Of a DNA stretch of 64,000 nucleotides, positions 26,041 through 33,507 are shown one piece after another. A program made the position numbers and the translations under genes. The stretch lies in NCBI GenBank assembly GCA_964392775.1, contig CAYMRD010000005.1, forward strand, positions 62,001 to 126,000, read 5' to 3'. Position 1 is the first letter of the stretch, and each line of letters starts with the position of its first letter. The notes beneath the pieces were generated by a model. The model saw only the letters and a program-made list of their open reading frames with translations. It ran no database searches and was not told the origin of the DNA. Source of the stretch: UKL13-3 sp964392775. Lineage in GTDB: Bacteria; Bacteroidota; Bacteroidia; UKL13-3.

Positions 26041-26865
26041 ATGGGAATTAGAAAATTTAAACCCGTAACAGCCGGTACCAGATTCAAAGCCGTAAATACT
26101 TTTGAGGAGATTACAAAATCTACTCCGGAGAAGTCACTATTGGTATCAAAAACACGCTCAGGTGGTCGTAACGACAGCGGTAAAATGACCATGAGATACA
26201 TGGGAGGCGGACACAAACAACAGTACCGTATCATTGATTTTATTCGTGAGAAAAAATCAATCCCAGCTAATGTACACTCTATTGAGTACGATCCGAACCG
26301 TAGTGCACGTATCGCATTGTTGCACTATGCAGATGGAGAGAAAAGATACATCGTTGCTCCACACGGATTGAAAGTGGGAACAATGGTAATGAGTGGCTCA
26401 GGAGCAGCTCCTGAAATCGGGAACTGTTTACCATTGGCAGAAATTCCATTGGGTACAGTAATCCATAACATTGAGTTGTTGCCAGGTTGCGGAGGTAAAT
26501 TGGTTCGCTCAGCCGGATCGTTTGCTCAATTGCTTAACCGTGATGGTAAATACGCTATCGTGAAGCTGGCTTCAGGTGAAACCCGTATGATTTTGACTGC
26601 TTGTTCAGCCACTATCGGTTCGGTATCAAATCCTGACCACAATCAGGAGCGTATGGGTAAAGCCGGTGCAAACCGCTGGAGAGGTCGCAGACCACGTACC
26701 CGTCCGGTAGCGATGAACCCTGTCGATCACCCAATGGGTGGTGGTGAAGGTAGAGCTTCAGGAGGACACCCACGTTCACGTAACGGTATTAAATCGAAAG
26801 GGTACAAAACGCGTACACCTAAGAAATATTCTAACAGATTCATCATCGAAAGGAGAAAGAAATAA
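26041..26865 (+). CDS. rplB: ribosomal protein uL2
   Basis: The 274-residue protein of the 50S core is needed for subunit association and peptidyl transfer. The C-terminal part has the conserved RNPVDHP-like segment (AMNPVDHPMGGGEGRASGG) with the key histidine, then HPRSRNGIKSKGYKTRTPKK. Standard length. Confidence 0.98.
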   Translation: MGIRKFKPVTAGTRFKAVNTFEEITKSTPEKSLLVSKTRSGGRNDSGKMTMRYMGGGHKQQYRIIDFIREKKSIPANVHSIEYDPNRSARIALLHYADGEKRYIVAPHGLKVGTMVMSGSGAAPEIGNCLPLAEIPLGTVIHNIELLPGCGGKLVRSAGSFAQLLNRDGKYAIVKLASGETRMILTACSATIGSVSNPDHNQERMGKAGANRWRGRRPRTRPVAMNPVDHPMGGGEGRASGGHPRSRNGIKSKGYKTRTPKKYSNRFIIERRKK

Positions 26866-26868
26866 GAT

Positions 26869-27135
26869 ATGGCACGCTCTCTAAAAAAAGGACCCTACAT
26901 TGACGCGAAACTTGAGAAAAAAGTAAGTGTAGTAGTTGAGTCTAACAAAAAAACTGTCATCAAAACGTGGTCGAGAAGATCAGTAATCTCTCCGGATTTT
27001 GTTGGACAAACATTCGCTGTACACAACGGTAACAAGTTTATCCCTGTGTATGTAACCGAAAACATGGTAGGTCACAAATTAGGTGAATTTGCTCCTACCC
27101 GCACATTCAAATCTCACCCTGTTAAAAAAGACTAA
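26869..27135 (+). CDS. rpsS: ribosomal protein uS19
   Basis: The 88-residue protein of the 30S head contacts S13 and the A-site finger. It begins MARSLKKGPYIDAKLEKKV and has RRSVISPDFVGQTFAVHNG and GHKLGEFAPTRTFKSH. It lies three bases after rplB and two before rplV. Confidence 0.98.
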   Translation: MARSLKKGPYIDAKLEKKVSVVVESNKKTVIKTWSRRSVISPDFVGQTFAVHNGNKFIPVYVTENMVGHKLGEFAPTRTFKSHPVKKD

Positions 27136-27137
27136 CG

Positions 27138-27524
27138 ATGGAAGCAGTAGCAAGACTAAATAATTGCCCGACATCACCTCGTAAAATGAGACTGATTGTC
27201 GACCTGATCAGAGGTAAAAAAGTAGAAGAAGCATTACACATTTTGCGTTTTAACAACCAAAAAGAAAGTGCTCCCCGTGTTGAAAAACTATTACTTTCTG
27301 CCATCGCTAACTGGGGTCAGAAAAACGAAGGTGCCCGTGTTGAAGAAGCTGAATTGTTTATCAAAACAGTATTTGTAGACAGTGGTGCTATGTTGAAACG
27401 TGTGTTGCCAGCTCCGCAAGGACGTGCACATAGAATCAGAAAACGTTCTAACCACGTTACGCTAATTGTAGATAGTAAAGCGGCTGCTCAAACAGCTGTA
27501 GTAGAAACAGCAACCGAAGCATAA
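27138..27524 (+). CDS. rplV: ribosomal protein uL22
   Basis: The 128-residue tunnel protein has NNCPTSPRKMRLIVDLIRGKKVEEAL. The tunnel-lining hairpin with LPAPQGRAHRIRKRSNHVT is where macrolide-resistance changes occur in other species. The short Ala/Thr tail (AAAQTAVVETATEA) is extra. Confidence 0.97.
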   Translation: MEAVARLNNCPTSPRKMRLIVDLIRGKKVEEALHILRFNNQKESAPRVEKLLLSAIANWGQKNEGARVEEAELFIKTVFVDSGAMLKRVLPAPQGRAHRIRKRSNHVTLIVDSKAAAQTAVVETATEA

Positions 27525-27537
27525 AAAAGTAAATACA

Positions 27538-28335
27538 ATGGGACAAAAAGTAAACCCGATAGGAATTAGACTTGGTATCGTTCGCGGTTGGGAATCTAAC
27601 TGGTACGGAGGAAAAAATACAGCTGAGAAACTTGTTGAAGACGAGAAAATCAGAAAGTACTTACATGCACGTATCTCTAAAGGAGGTGTTGCACGTATCA
27701 TCATCGAGCGTACCATCAAACGTATTATCATCACCATCCACACATCTCGTCCGGGTATTGTAATCGGAAAAGCCGGTGCGGAGGTTGATAAGATTAAAGA
27801 AGAAATCAAGAAGCTTACCAAAAAAGATGTTCAAATCAACATCTTCGAAATTAAGCGTCCTGAGCTTGATGCAGTGTTGGTTGGAGAAACGATTGCAAGC
27901 CAATTGCAAGCCCGTGTATCTTTCAAACGTGCAGTGAAAATGGCGATTGCTTCTACCATGAGAATGGGAGCAGAAGGAATCAAAATTCAGGTAGCAGGTC
28001 GTTTAGGTGGAGCAGAGATGGCCCGTACAGAAAGCTACAAAGAAGGACGTACACCATTGCATACATTACGTGCCGATATCGATTACAACATTGCTGAAGC
28101 TTTGACTGTATACGGTAAAATTGGTATCAAAGTGTGGATTTGTAAAGGTGAAGTTTACGGTAAACGTGATCTTTCTCCGAACATCGGAATGAACACTCCT
28201 GAGAACAAAGGTGGCGAAAGAAGAAACGACCGCAGAGGCGACAGACCTGAGAGACCATCACGTGGCGGAAACGACCGCAGAGGTGGAGATCGCAGAGGAG
28301 CAGCTAATGCCGGTGGCGACAGAAGAAAAAAATAA
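27538..28335 (+). CDS. rpsC: ribosomal protein uS3 with Arg/Gly-rich tail
   Basis: This 265-residue protein is part of the mRNA entry channel and its helicase. The KH domain has HTSRPGIVIGKAGAEVDKI, and the C domain has GRLGGAEMARTESYKEGRTPLHTLRADIDY. It is about 30 residues longer than E. coli S3. The extra part, from about residue 222, is an RGG-like tail (repeats of NDRRGDRPER, GGNDRRGGDRR) that is likely disordered and RNA-binding. Confidence 0.97.
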   Translation: MGQKVNPIGIRLGIVRGWESNWYGGKNTAEKLVEDEKIRKYLHARISKGGVARIIIERTIKRIIITIHTSRPGIVIGKAGAEVDKIKEEIKKLTKKDVQINIFEIKRPELDAVLVGETIASQLQARVSFKRAVKMAIASTMRMGAEGIKIQVAGRLGGAEMARTESYKEGRTPLHTLRADIDYNIAEALTVYGKIGIKVWICKGEVYGKRDLSPNIGMNTPENKGGERRNDRRGDRPERPSRGGNDRRGGDRRGAANAGGDRRKK

Positions 28336-28368
28336 TAACTAACACTAAAGTATTAATACTGTAAGACG

Positions 28369-28788
28369 ATGTTACAGCCAAAAAGAACCAAATATAGGAA
28401 AATGCAAAAGGGCCGTGTGCGCGGAAACGCAACACGCGGTGCTGAGATTGCCTACGGATCATTCGGTTTGAAATCAACCGAAGTAAGCTTCCTCACCTCA
28501 AAACAGCTTGAAGCTGCCCGTGTGGCTTTGAACCGTTACATGAAACGTGAAGGTCAAGTTTGGATCAGAGTATTTCCTGATAAGCCAATGACTAAAAAGC
28601 CTGCGGAAGTACGTATGGGTAAAGGTAAAGGAGCTCCTGAATACTGGGTAGCTGTTTGTAAGCCCGGAACCATCATCTTCGAAGCTGAAGGAGTACCTAT
28701 GGCAGTAGCAAAAGAGGCTATGAGACTTGCTTCTCAAAAACTTCCGGTTGTTACTAAGTTTATCGTTAAAAATGATTATTCAGAATAA
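28369..28788 (+). CDS. rplP: ribosomal protein uL16
   Basis: The 139-residue protein at the A-site side of the 50S starts MLQPKRTKYRKMQKGRVRGNA. It has RVFPDKPMTKKPAEVRMGKGKGAPEYWVA, the conserved segment that includes the Arg hydroxylated by YcfD in some bacteria. rpmC starts one base after its stop. Confidence 0.98.
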   Translation: MLQPKRTKYRKMQKGRVRGNATRGAEIAYGSFGLKSTEVSFLTSKQLEAARVALNRYMKREGQVWIRVFPDKPMTKKPAEVRMGKGKGAPEYWVAVCKPGTIIFEAEGVPMAVAKEAMRLASQKLPVVTKFIVKNDYSE

Positions 28789-28789
28789 C

Positions 28790-28990
28790 ATGAAAAACGC
28801 AGAGATCAAAGAACTAACCGATAAAGAACTTGCTGGAAGAATCAAGGAAGAAAAAGCTCAATCAGCTAAATTACAGTTTAGCCACGCTGTTTCTCCAATT
28901 GACAGTCCTGCTAAAATCAAAGAAAGCAAGAAATTAGTAGCTCGTTTGCTTACTGAGCAAAAAAGAAGAGTATTAGCGAATGCTCAATAA
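28790..28990 (+). CDS. rpmC: ribosomal protein uL29
   Basis: This 66-residue two-helix protein near the tunnel exit runs MKNAEIKELTDKELAGRIKEE to KLVARLLTEQKRRVLANAQ. I chose ATG 28790, one base after the rplP stop; upstream in-frame codons belong to rplP sequence in another frame. Confidence 0.96.
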   Translation: MKNAEIKELTDKELAGRIKEEKAQSAKLQFSHAVSPIDSPAKIKESKKLVARLLTEQKRRVLANAQ

Positions 28991-29000
28991 TATTAGTAAA

Positions 29001-29270
29001 ATGGAAAACACAGTAGAAACCAGAAATTCGCGTAAGGTGATCATTGGCAAAGTGCTGAGCAACAGAATGGAAAAAACCATTGTTGTAAGTGTTGAGCGTA
29101 AGGTGATGCACCCTAAGTACGGAAAGTTCATCAAGATGACTTCCAAGTTCAAAGCTCATGACGAGAAAAACGAATGCGCTATCAATGATATCGTTAAGTT
29201 GATGGAAACCCGTCCGCTGAGTAAAGATAAAAGATGGAGATTAGTAGAAATTATCGAAAAAGCTAAATAA
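29001..29270 (+). CDS. rpsQ: ribosomal protein uS17
   Basis: The 89-residue OB-fold protein binds 16S rRNA early in assembly. It has RKVIIGKVLSNRMEKTIVVSVERKV, HPKYGKFIKMTSKFKAHDE and IVKLMETRPLSKDKRWRLVEI. ATG 29001 gives the family's normal length. Confidence 0.97.
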   Translation: MENTVETRNSRKVIIGKVLSNRMEKTIVVSVERKVMHPKYGKFIKMTSKFKAHDEKNECAINDIVKLMETRPLSKDKRWRLVEIIEKAK

Positions 29271-29271
29271 G

Positions 29272-29640
29272 ATGATACAACAAGAAAGTCGTTTAAAAGT
29301 AGCCGATAATAGCGGTGCCAAAGAAGTACTTTGCATCAGAGTATTGGGCGGTACAGCAAGACGTTATGCGTCTGTTGGCGATAAAATAGTAGTAACTGTA
29401 AAGTCTGCTATCCCTTCTGGTGGTGTGAAAAAAGGTGCAGTTTCTAAAGCTGTAGTGGTTCGTACCAAAAAAGAAGTAAGAAGAGCTGATGGATCATATA
29501 TCCGTTTCGATGATAACTCATGTGTATTGTTGAACGCGCAGGATGAACCAAGAGCTACCCGTATCTTCGGCCCAGTTGCCCGTGAGTTACGTGAAAAACA
29601 GTTCATGAAAATCGTATCATTAGCACCGGAGGTACTTTAA
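29272..29640 (+). CDS. rplN: ribosomal protein uL14
   Basis: The 122-residue protein at the subunit interface binds the silencing factor RsfS in other bacteria. It starts MIQQESRLKVADNSGAKEVLCIRVLGG and ends REKQFMKIVSLAPEVL. One base separates it from each neighbour. Confidence 0.98.
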   Translation: MIQQESRLKVADNSGAKEVLCIRVLGGTARRYASVGDKIVVTVKSAIPSGGVKKGAVSKAVVVRTKKEVRRADGSYIRFDDNSCVLLNAQDEPRATRIFGPVARELREKQFMKIVSLAPEVL

Positions 29641-29641
29641 T

Positions 29642-29980
29642 ATGGAAAGAAGATATAACAAACAGGCAAAACTGCATATCAAAAAAGGTGATATGGTACA
29701 GGTAATTGCCGGTGACGATAAAGGTAAAAAAGGTCGCGTATTGCAAGTGTTCAGCGCTGCAAACCGTGCTTTGGTTGAAGGAGTTAACATTGTTAGCCGT
29801 CACACCAAACCCAGTGCCCAGAACCAACAAGGCGGAATCATTAAAAAAGAAGCTCCTGTAAATATCTCTAATCTGATGATTGTAGATAAATCAGGAAACG
29901 CGAGCCGTATCGGCCGCAAATTGAATGATGCCGGTAAACTTGTTCGTTTTTCAAAAAAATCAGGCGAAATAATTGACTAA
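29642..29980 (+). CDS. rplX: ribosomal protein uL24
   Basis: The 112-residue assembly initiator of the 50S has a KOW motif (IKKGDMVQVIAGDDKGKKGRVLQV) and NIVSRHTKPSAQNQQGGIIKKE. The length is normal. Confidence 0.97.
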   Translation: MERRYNKQAKLHIKKGDMVQVIAGDDKGKKGRVLQVFSAANRALVEGVNIVSRHTKPSAQNQQGGIIKKEAPVNISNLMIVDKSGNASRIGRKLNDAGKLVRFSKKSGEIID

Positions 29981-29985
29981 GGACT

Positions 29986-30537
29986 ATGTATACTCCAAGA
30001 TTAAAAGACCAATATACAAAGCAAGTAGTTCCTGCACTGAAGGATAAATTTGCTTACGCAAACGTAATGCAGGTTCCGAAACTGGTAAAAATTTGTTTGA
30101 ACCAGGGAGTGGGAGCAGCTGTTGCTGATAAAAAACTTGTTGATCAGGCGGTTGAAGAAATGTCGACCATCGCAGGACAACGTGCTGTATCAACTAAATC
30201 TAAGAAAGCGATCTCAAACTTTAAATTGAGAGAAGACTTGCCAATCGGTTCACGCGTAACATTACGTGGCGACAGAATGTATGAGTTTTTGGATCGTTTG
30301 GTTTCAATCTCGTTACCACGTGTTCGTGATTTCGCAGGATTGAACGAAAAAGGATTTGACGGACGCGGTAACTACACTCTGGGTGTTACTGAACAAATCA
30401 TCTTCCCTGAGATCGTAATTGATAAAGTAAACAAAATCAACGGTATGGATATCACTTTCGTGACTACTGCCGAAACAGATGAAGAGTGTTTATCATTACT
30501 TAAAGAATTTGGTTTACCATTTAAAAATCAAAAATAA
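29986..30537 (+). CDS. rplE: ribosomal protein uL5
   Basis: The 183-residue protein binds 5S rRNA and P-site tRNA. It has VPKLVKICLNQGVGAAVADKK, LREDLPIGSRVTLRGDRMYEFLDRL, and FDGRGNYTLGVTEQIIFPEI. Its stop overlaps the rpsN start (TAATG). Confidence 0.98.
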   Translation: MYTPRLKDQYTKQVVPALKDKFAYANVMQVPKLVKICLNQGVGAAVADKKLVDQAVEEMSTIAGQRAVSTKSKKAISNFKLREDLPIGSRVTLRGDRMYEFLDRLVSISLPRVRDFAGLNEKGFDGRGNYTLGVTEQIIFPEIVIDKVNKINGMDITFVTTAETDEECLSLLKEFGLPFKNQK

Positions 30538-30806
30538 TGGCTAAAGAATCAGTAAAAGCGCGTCAAAGAAAAAGAGAGGCAGTTGTTGCCCGCTACGCAG
30601 AAAAACGTGCAGCATTAAAAGCAGCAGGTGATTACGAAGGGTTGAATAAATTGCCCCGTAACGCATCACCGGTTCGTTTGAAAAACCGTTGCAAACTTAC
30701 AGGTCGTCCTAAAGGATATATCCGTGAGTTCGGTATTTGCCGTAACCAGTTCCGCGAACTAGCTTTAAACGGCAAAATTCCGGGTGTTACCAAGGCTAGC
30801 TGGTAA
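30537..30806 (+). CDS. rpsN: ribosomal protein uS14, zinc-free type
   Basis: The 89-residue protein of the 30S head has the C-terminal LKNRCKLTGRPKGYIREFGICRNQFRE and GKIPGVTKASW. It lacks the paired CxxC motifs of zinc-binding S14 (two single Cys remain), so it is the C-minus form. A gap of 129 bases with a promoter-like site follows before rpsH. Confidence 0.97.
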   Translation: MAKESVKARQRKREAVVARYAEKRAALKAAGDYEGLNKLPRNASPVRLKNRCKLTGRPKGYIREFGICRNQFRELALNGKIPGVTKASW

Positions 30807-30820
30807 TAAAACAAAAAAAT

Positions 30821-30852
30821 ATTGTTAAGGGATGGGAATATGCATATATTCG
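30821..30852 (+). promoter_or_regulatory. internal promoter upstream of rpsH
   Basis: ATTG (30821-30824), a 20-base spacer, and TATATTCG (30845-30852), one mismatch from TAnnTTTG, in the largest gap inside the S10-spc run. It would give rpsH its own leader of about 75 bases. Confidence 0.5.
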
Positions 30853-30885
30853 CACCCCTTAATTTTTATAATTATAAACAACTTA

Positions 30886-30917
30886 GTGGGCAAGAGTGCC
30901 TTTGGCTTACTACCCAC
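30886..30917 (+). promoter_or_regulatory. hairpin in the rpsH leader
   Basis: GTGGG (30886-30890) pairs with CCCAC (30913-30917), with further partial pairing inside (GCAAG with CTTAC), 18 bases before the rpsH ATG. It could be a binding site for a ribosomal protein that controls the spc genes; this is inference from position. Confidence 0.35.
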
Positions 30918-30935
30918 AAGTACAATTAATCAAAC

Positions 30936-31334
30936 ATGACTGATCCAATTTCAGACTACCTGACAAGGTTACGCAATGCGATCAAAGCAAATCACCGCAT
31001 TGTAGAGATTCCTTCTTCAAACCTGAAGAAAGAAGTTACAAAAGTACTCTTTGAAAAGGGTTACATCCTGAACTACAAGTTCGAAGATGTGGCTAACCAT
31101 CAGGGTACCATCAAGATCGCTTTGAAGTACAACCCAATTACCAAAGCATCTGCTATTAAATCACTTCAACGTATTAGTACTCCGGGTTTACGTAAATACG
31201 CAGGCACTGCAAATATGCCACGTGTTATTAACGGCTTGGGTATTGCTATTTTAACAACTTCCAAAGGTGTAATGACCGATAAAGAAGCCCGCAAACTCAA
31301 TGTAGGCGGTGAAGTTTTATGTTACGTTTATTAA
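30936..31334 (+). CDS. rpsH: ribosomal protein uS8
   Basis: The 132-residue central-domain 16S binder has TDPISDYLTRLRNAIKANHRIVEIP, SKGVMTDKEARKLNVGGEVLCYVY, and TPGLRKYAGTANMP. In E. coli S8 represses the spc operon; here a possible leader hairpin lies right upstream of its own gene. Confidence 0.98.
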   Translation: MTDPISDYLTRLRNAIKANHRIVEIPSSNLKKEVTKVLFEKGYILNYKFEDVANHQGTIKIALKYNPITKASAIKSLQRISTPGLRKYAGTANMPRVINGLGIAILTTSKGVMTDKEARKLNVGGEVLCYVY

Positions 31335-31339
31335 TCAAC

Positions 31340-31345
31340 AGGAGG
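31340..31345 (+). promoter_or_regulatory. unusually perfect Shine-Dalgarno before rplF
   Basis: AGGAGG ends nine bases before the rplF ATG. Bacteroidota genes rarely use a Shine-Dalgarno, and other ribosomal genes in this cluster have AT-rich leaders without one, so this site stands out. It supports the rplF start at 31355. Confidence 0.7.
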
Positions 31346-31354
31346 TAAAAAGAT

Positions 31355-31909
31355 ATGTCACGTATAGGAAAAGCGCCCATTAAATTACCTGCCGGGGTTG
31401 AGTTAAATGTATCAAACGGCAATATCGTAACTGTAAAAGGCCCTAAAGGAGAATTACACCAAACTGTTGATGCGGATATCACCGTTGCAGTAGAAAACAA
31501 TGAAATTCTTGTAAAACGCCCTACAGATCAAAAACGTCACAAAGCCATGCATGGTTTGTACAGATCTTTGATCAACAATATGGTTACCGGGGTAACAACA
31601 GGTTACACCGTAAAACAAGAACTTGTGGGTGTGGGTTATAAAGCAGCCAACGATGGAAACATTCTGGATTTGACTTTAGGATTCTCACATCATATTTACT
31701 TTGAAATCCCTAAGGAAATAAAAGTAAAAACAGAACAGGAAAAAGGTAAAAACCCAATTATCACTTTAGAAAGTGCTGATAAGCAACTCATCGGACAAGT
31801 TGCAGCTAAAATCAGAAGCTTGCGTAAACCTGAGCCATACAAAGGAAAAGGTATCAAGTTTGTGGGTGAACAACTTAGAAGAAAAGCCGGTAAAACAGCA
31901 TCTAAATAA
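31355..31909 (+). CDS. rplF: ribosomal protein uL6
   Basis: The 184-residue protein has two repeated domains and sits near the factor-binding site. It starts MSRIGKAPIKLPAGVEL and has RPTDQKRHKAMHGLYRSLINNM. The C-terminal segment is IRSLRKPEPYKGKGIKFVGE. It has a perfect Shine-Dalgarno. Confidence 0.98.
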   Translation: MSRIGKAPIKLPAGVELNVSNGNIVTVKGPKGELHQTVDADITVAVENNEILVKRPTDQKRHKAMHGLYRSLINNMVTGVTTGYTVKQELVGVGYKAANDGNILDLTLGFSHHIYFEIPKEIKVKTEQEKGKNPIITLESADKQLIGQVAAKIRSLRKPEPYKGKGIKFVGEQLRRKAGKTASK

Positions 31910-31921
31910 AATTGAAGAATT

Positions 31922-32266
31922 ATGTTGGCTAAAGTACAAAGAAGAACAAAAATCAAAGCAGGCATCAGAAGCCGTGTTTTTGGTACACCTGAAAGACCAC
32001 GTTTGTCGGTTTTCAGAAGTAATAAACAGATTTACGCTCAAGTTATTGATGACGTTCATGGCAAAACTCTTGCTGCTGCATCATCAAAAAACCTTACTGA
32101 TAAGATGACTAATATTGAGAAATCAACTTTAGTTGGAAAAGCATTAGCAGAAAAAGCCTTGCAAGCAGGAATCAGCGCAGTTGTATTCGACAGAAATGGT
32201 TACTTATACCACGGTCGTGTAAAAGGATTAGCTGATGGTGCCAGAGAGGGAGGTTTAAAATTTTAA
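31922..32266 (+). CDS. rplR: ribosomal protein uL18
   Basis: The 114-residue 5S rRNA binder has RVFGTPERPRLSVFRSNKQIYAQVIDD and the C-terminal YHGRVKGLADGAREGGLKF. It lies 12 bases after rplF. Confidence 0.98.
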   Translation: MLAKVQRRTKIKAGIRSRVFGTPERPRLSVFRSNKQIYAQVIDDVHGKTLAAASSKNLTDKMTNIEKSTLVGKALAEKALQAGISAVVFDRNGYLYHGRVKGLADGAREGGLKF

Positions 32267-32308
32267 TCAATTACAGAAACAGCAATGTTTCTTAATGAAC
32301 AGAAAGAT

Positions 32309-32830
32309 ATGTCAACAGCTAACGTAAAAAGAGTAAAAACAACCGACATCGAACTCAAAGAAAGAGTTGTATCGATTAATCGTGTTGCCAAAGTAACAAA
32401 AGGAGGTAGAACGTTTAGTTTCTCAGCTCTGATTGTTGTTGGTGATTCAAACGGTGTAATCGGATATGGTTTGGGAAAAGCCAATGAGGTGACTGATGCT
32501 ATCAATAAAGGTATTGATGATGCTAAGAAAAACCTTGTGAAAGTTCCTGTATTAAAAGGAACTGTACCACATGATCAATTAGGAAAATTCGGAGGAGGAC
32601 GCGTTTATTTGAAGCCGGCTGCTCATGGAACAGGAGTAATTGCAGGTGGTGCGATGCGTGCAGTATTGGAAAGTGCCGGTATCACAGACGTACTGGCAAA
32701 ATCAAAAGGTTCATCTAACCCGCACAATGTGGTAAAAGCAACTTTCAACGCTTTGTTGAATATGCGTGATGCCTTTACCATTGCACAACAAAGAGGTATT
32801 AGTTTAAAGAAAGTTTTTAACGGAGAGTAA
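32309..32830 (+). CDS. rpsE: ribosomal protein uS5
   Basis: The 173-residue protein contributes to decoding fidelity and mRNA entry. It has VVSINRVAKVTKGGRTFSFS, the C-terminal domain GGRVYLKPAAHGTGVIAGGAMRAVLE, and a regular end FTIAQQRGISLKKVFNGE. I chose ATG 32309 (MSTANVKRV) by family length; an in-frame ATG at 32285 would add eight residues. Confidence 0.97.
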   Translation: MSTANVKRVKTTDIELKERVVSINRVAKVTKGGRTFSFSALIVVGDSNGVIGYGLGKANEVTDAINKGIDDAKKNLVKVPVLKGTVPHDQLGKFGGGRVYLKPAAHGTGVIAGGAMRAVLESAGITDVLAKSKGSSNPHNVVKATFNALLNMRDAFTIAQQRGISLKKVFNGE

Positions 32831-32834
32831 TCAG

Positions 32835-33014
32835 ATGGCAAAAGTTAGAATCACACAGGTAAAATCAATTATTGACAGACCTGAACCGCAAAAAAGAACC
32901 ATCAGAGCTTTAGGTTTTACAAAAACAAACCAAACGCTTGAAAAAGAAGGTACTCCTCAGGTGATGGGAATGATCAGACAAGTAGCACATTTGCTAAAAG
33001 TTGAAAACGTTTAA
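32835..33014 (+). CDS. rpmD: ribosomal protein uL30
   Basis: This 59-residue protein is four bases after rpsE. It starts MAKVRITQVKSIIDRPEPQK and continues through RTIRALGFTKTNQTL to MGMIRQVAHLLKVENV, the full-length family pattern. Confidence 0.97.
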   Translation: MAKVRITQVKSIIDRPEPQKRTIRALGFTKTNQTLEKEGTPQVMGMIRQVAHLLKVENV

Positions 33015-33030
33015 TAAAGGACTTATTACA

Positions 33031-33504
33031 ATGAAATTACATACATTAAAACCAGCAGCTGGTTCGATCAAAAGAGAAGGAAAGCGCGTAGGACGTGGTG
33101 AAGGTTCAGGTAAAGGAGGGACTGCTGCACGTGGACACAAAGGTGCCGGATCCCGCTCAGGAACCAGTACAAAAAGAGGTTTTGAGGGTGGACAAATGCC
33201 ATTATACAGACGTATTCCTAAGTTTGGATTTAAAAATCTGAACCGTGTTGAGTACGCAGGTATCAATCTGGATAAAATTCAACTATTGATTGAAGCTAAA
33301 AACTTAACTTCAATTGATTTGGATACGTTCATCAGCAACGGATTGACATCTAAAAAAGACCTGGTAAAAGTATTGGGTCGTGGAGAAATTAAAACTGCAG
33401 TTGAGGTTAAAGCTCACGCATTCTCTGAAACCGCTAAAAAAGCTATTGAAGCAGCTGGCGGTAGTATCGTTCTTGTTCCAACCTATAAAGTTGCCGGCAA
33501 CTAA
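33031..33504 (+). CDS. rplO: ribosomal protein uL15
   Basis: The 157-residue protein has the basic Gly-rich N-terminus GSIKREGKRVGRGEGSGKGG and AARGHKGAGSRSGTSTKRGFEGGQ, and the C-terminal domain ending AGGSIVLVPTYKVAGN. ATG 33031 gives the family start (MKLHTLKPAAGS). It is three bases before secY. Confidence 0.98.
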   Translation: MKLHTLKPAAGSIKREGKRVGRGEGSGKGGTAARGHKGAGSRSGTSTKRGFEGGQMPLYRRIPKFGFKNLNRVEYAGINLDKIQLLIEAKNLTSIDLDTFISNGLTSKKDLVKVLGRGEIKTAVEVKAHAFSETAKKAIEAAGGSIVLVPTYKVAGN

Positions 33505-33507
33505 TAC

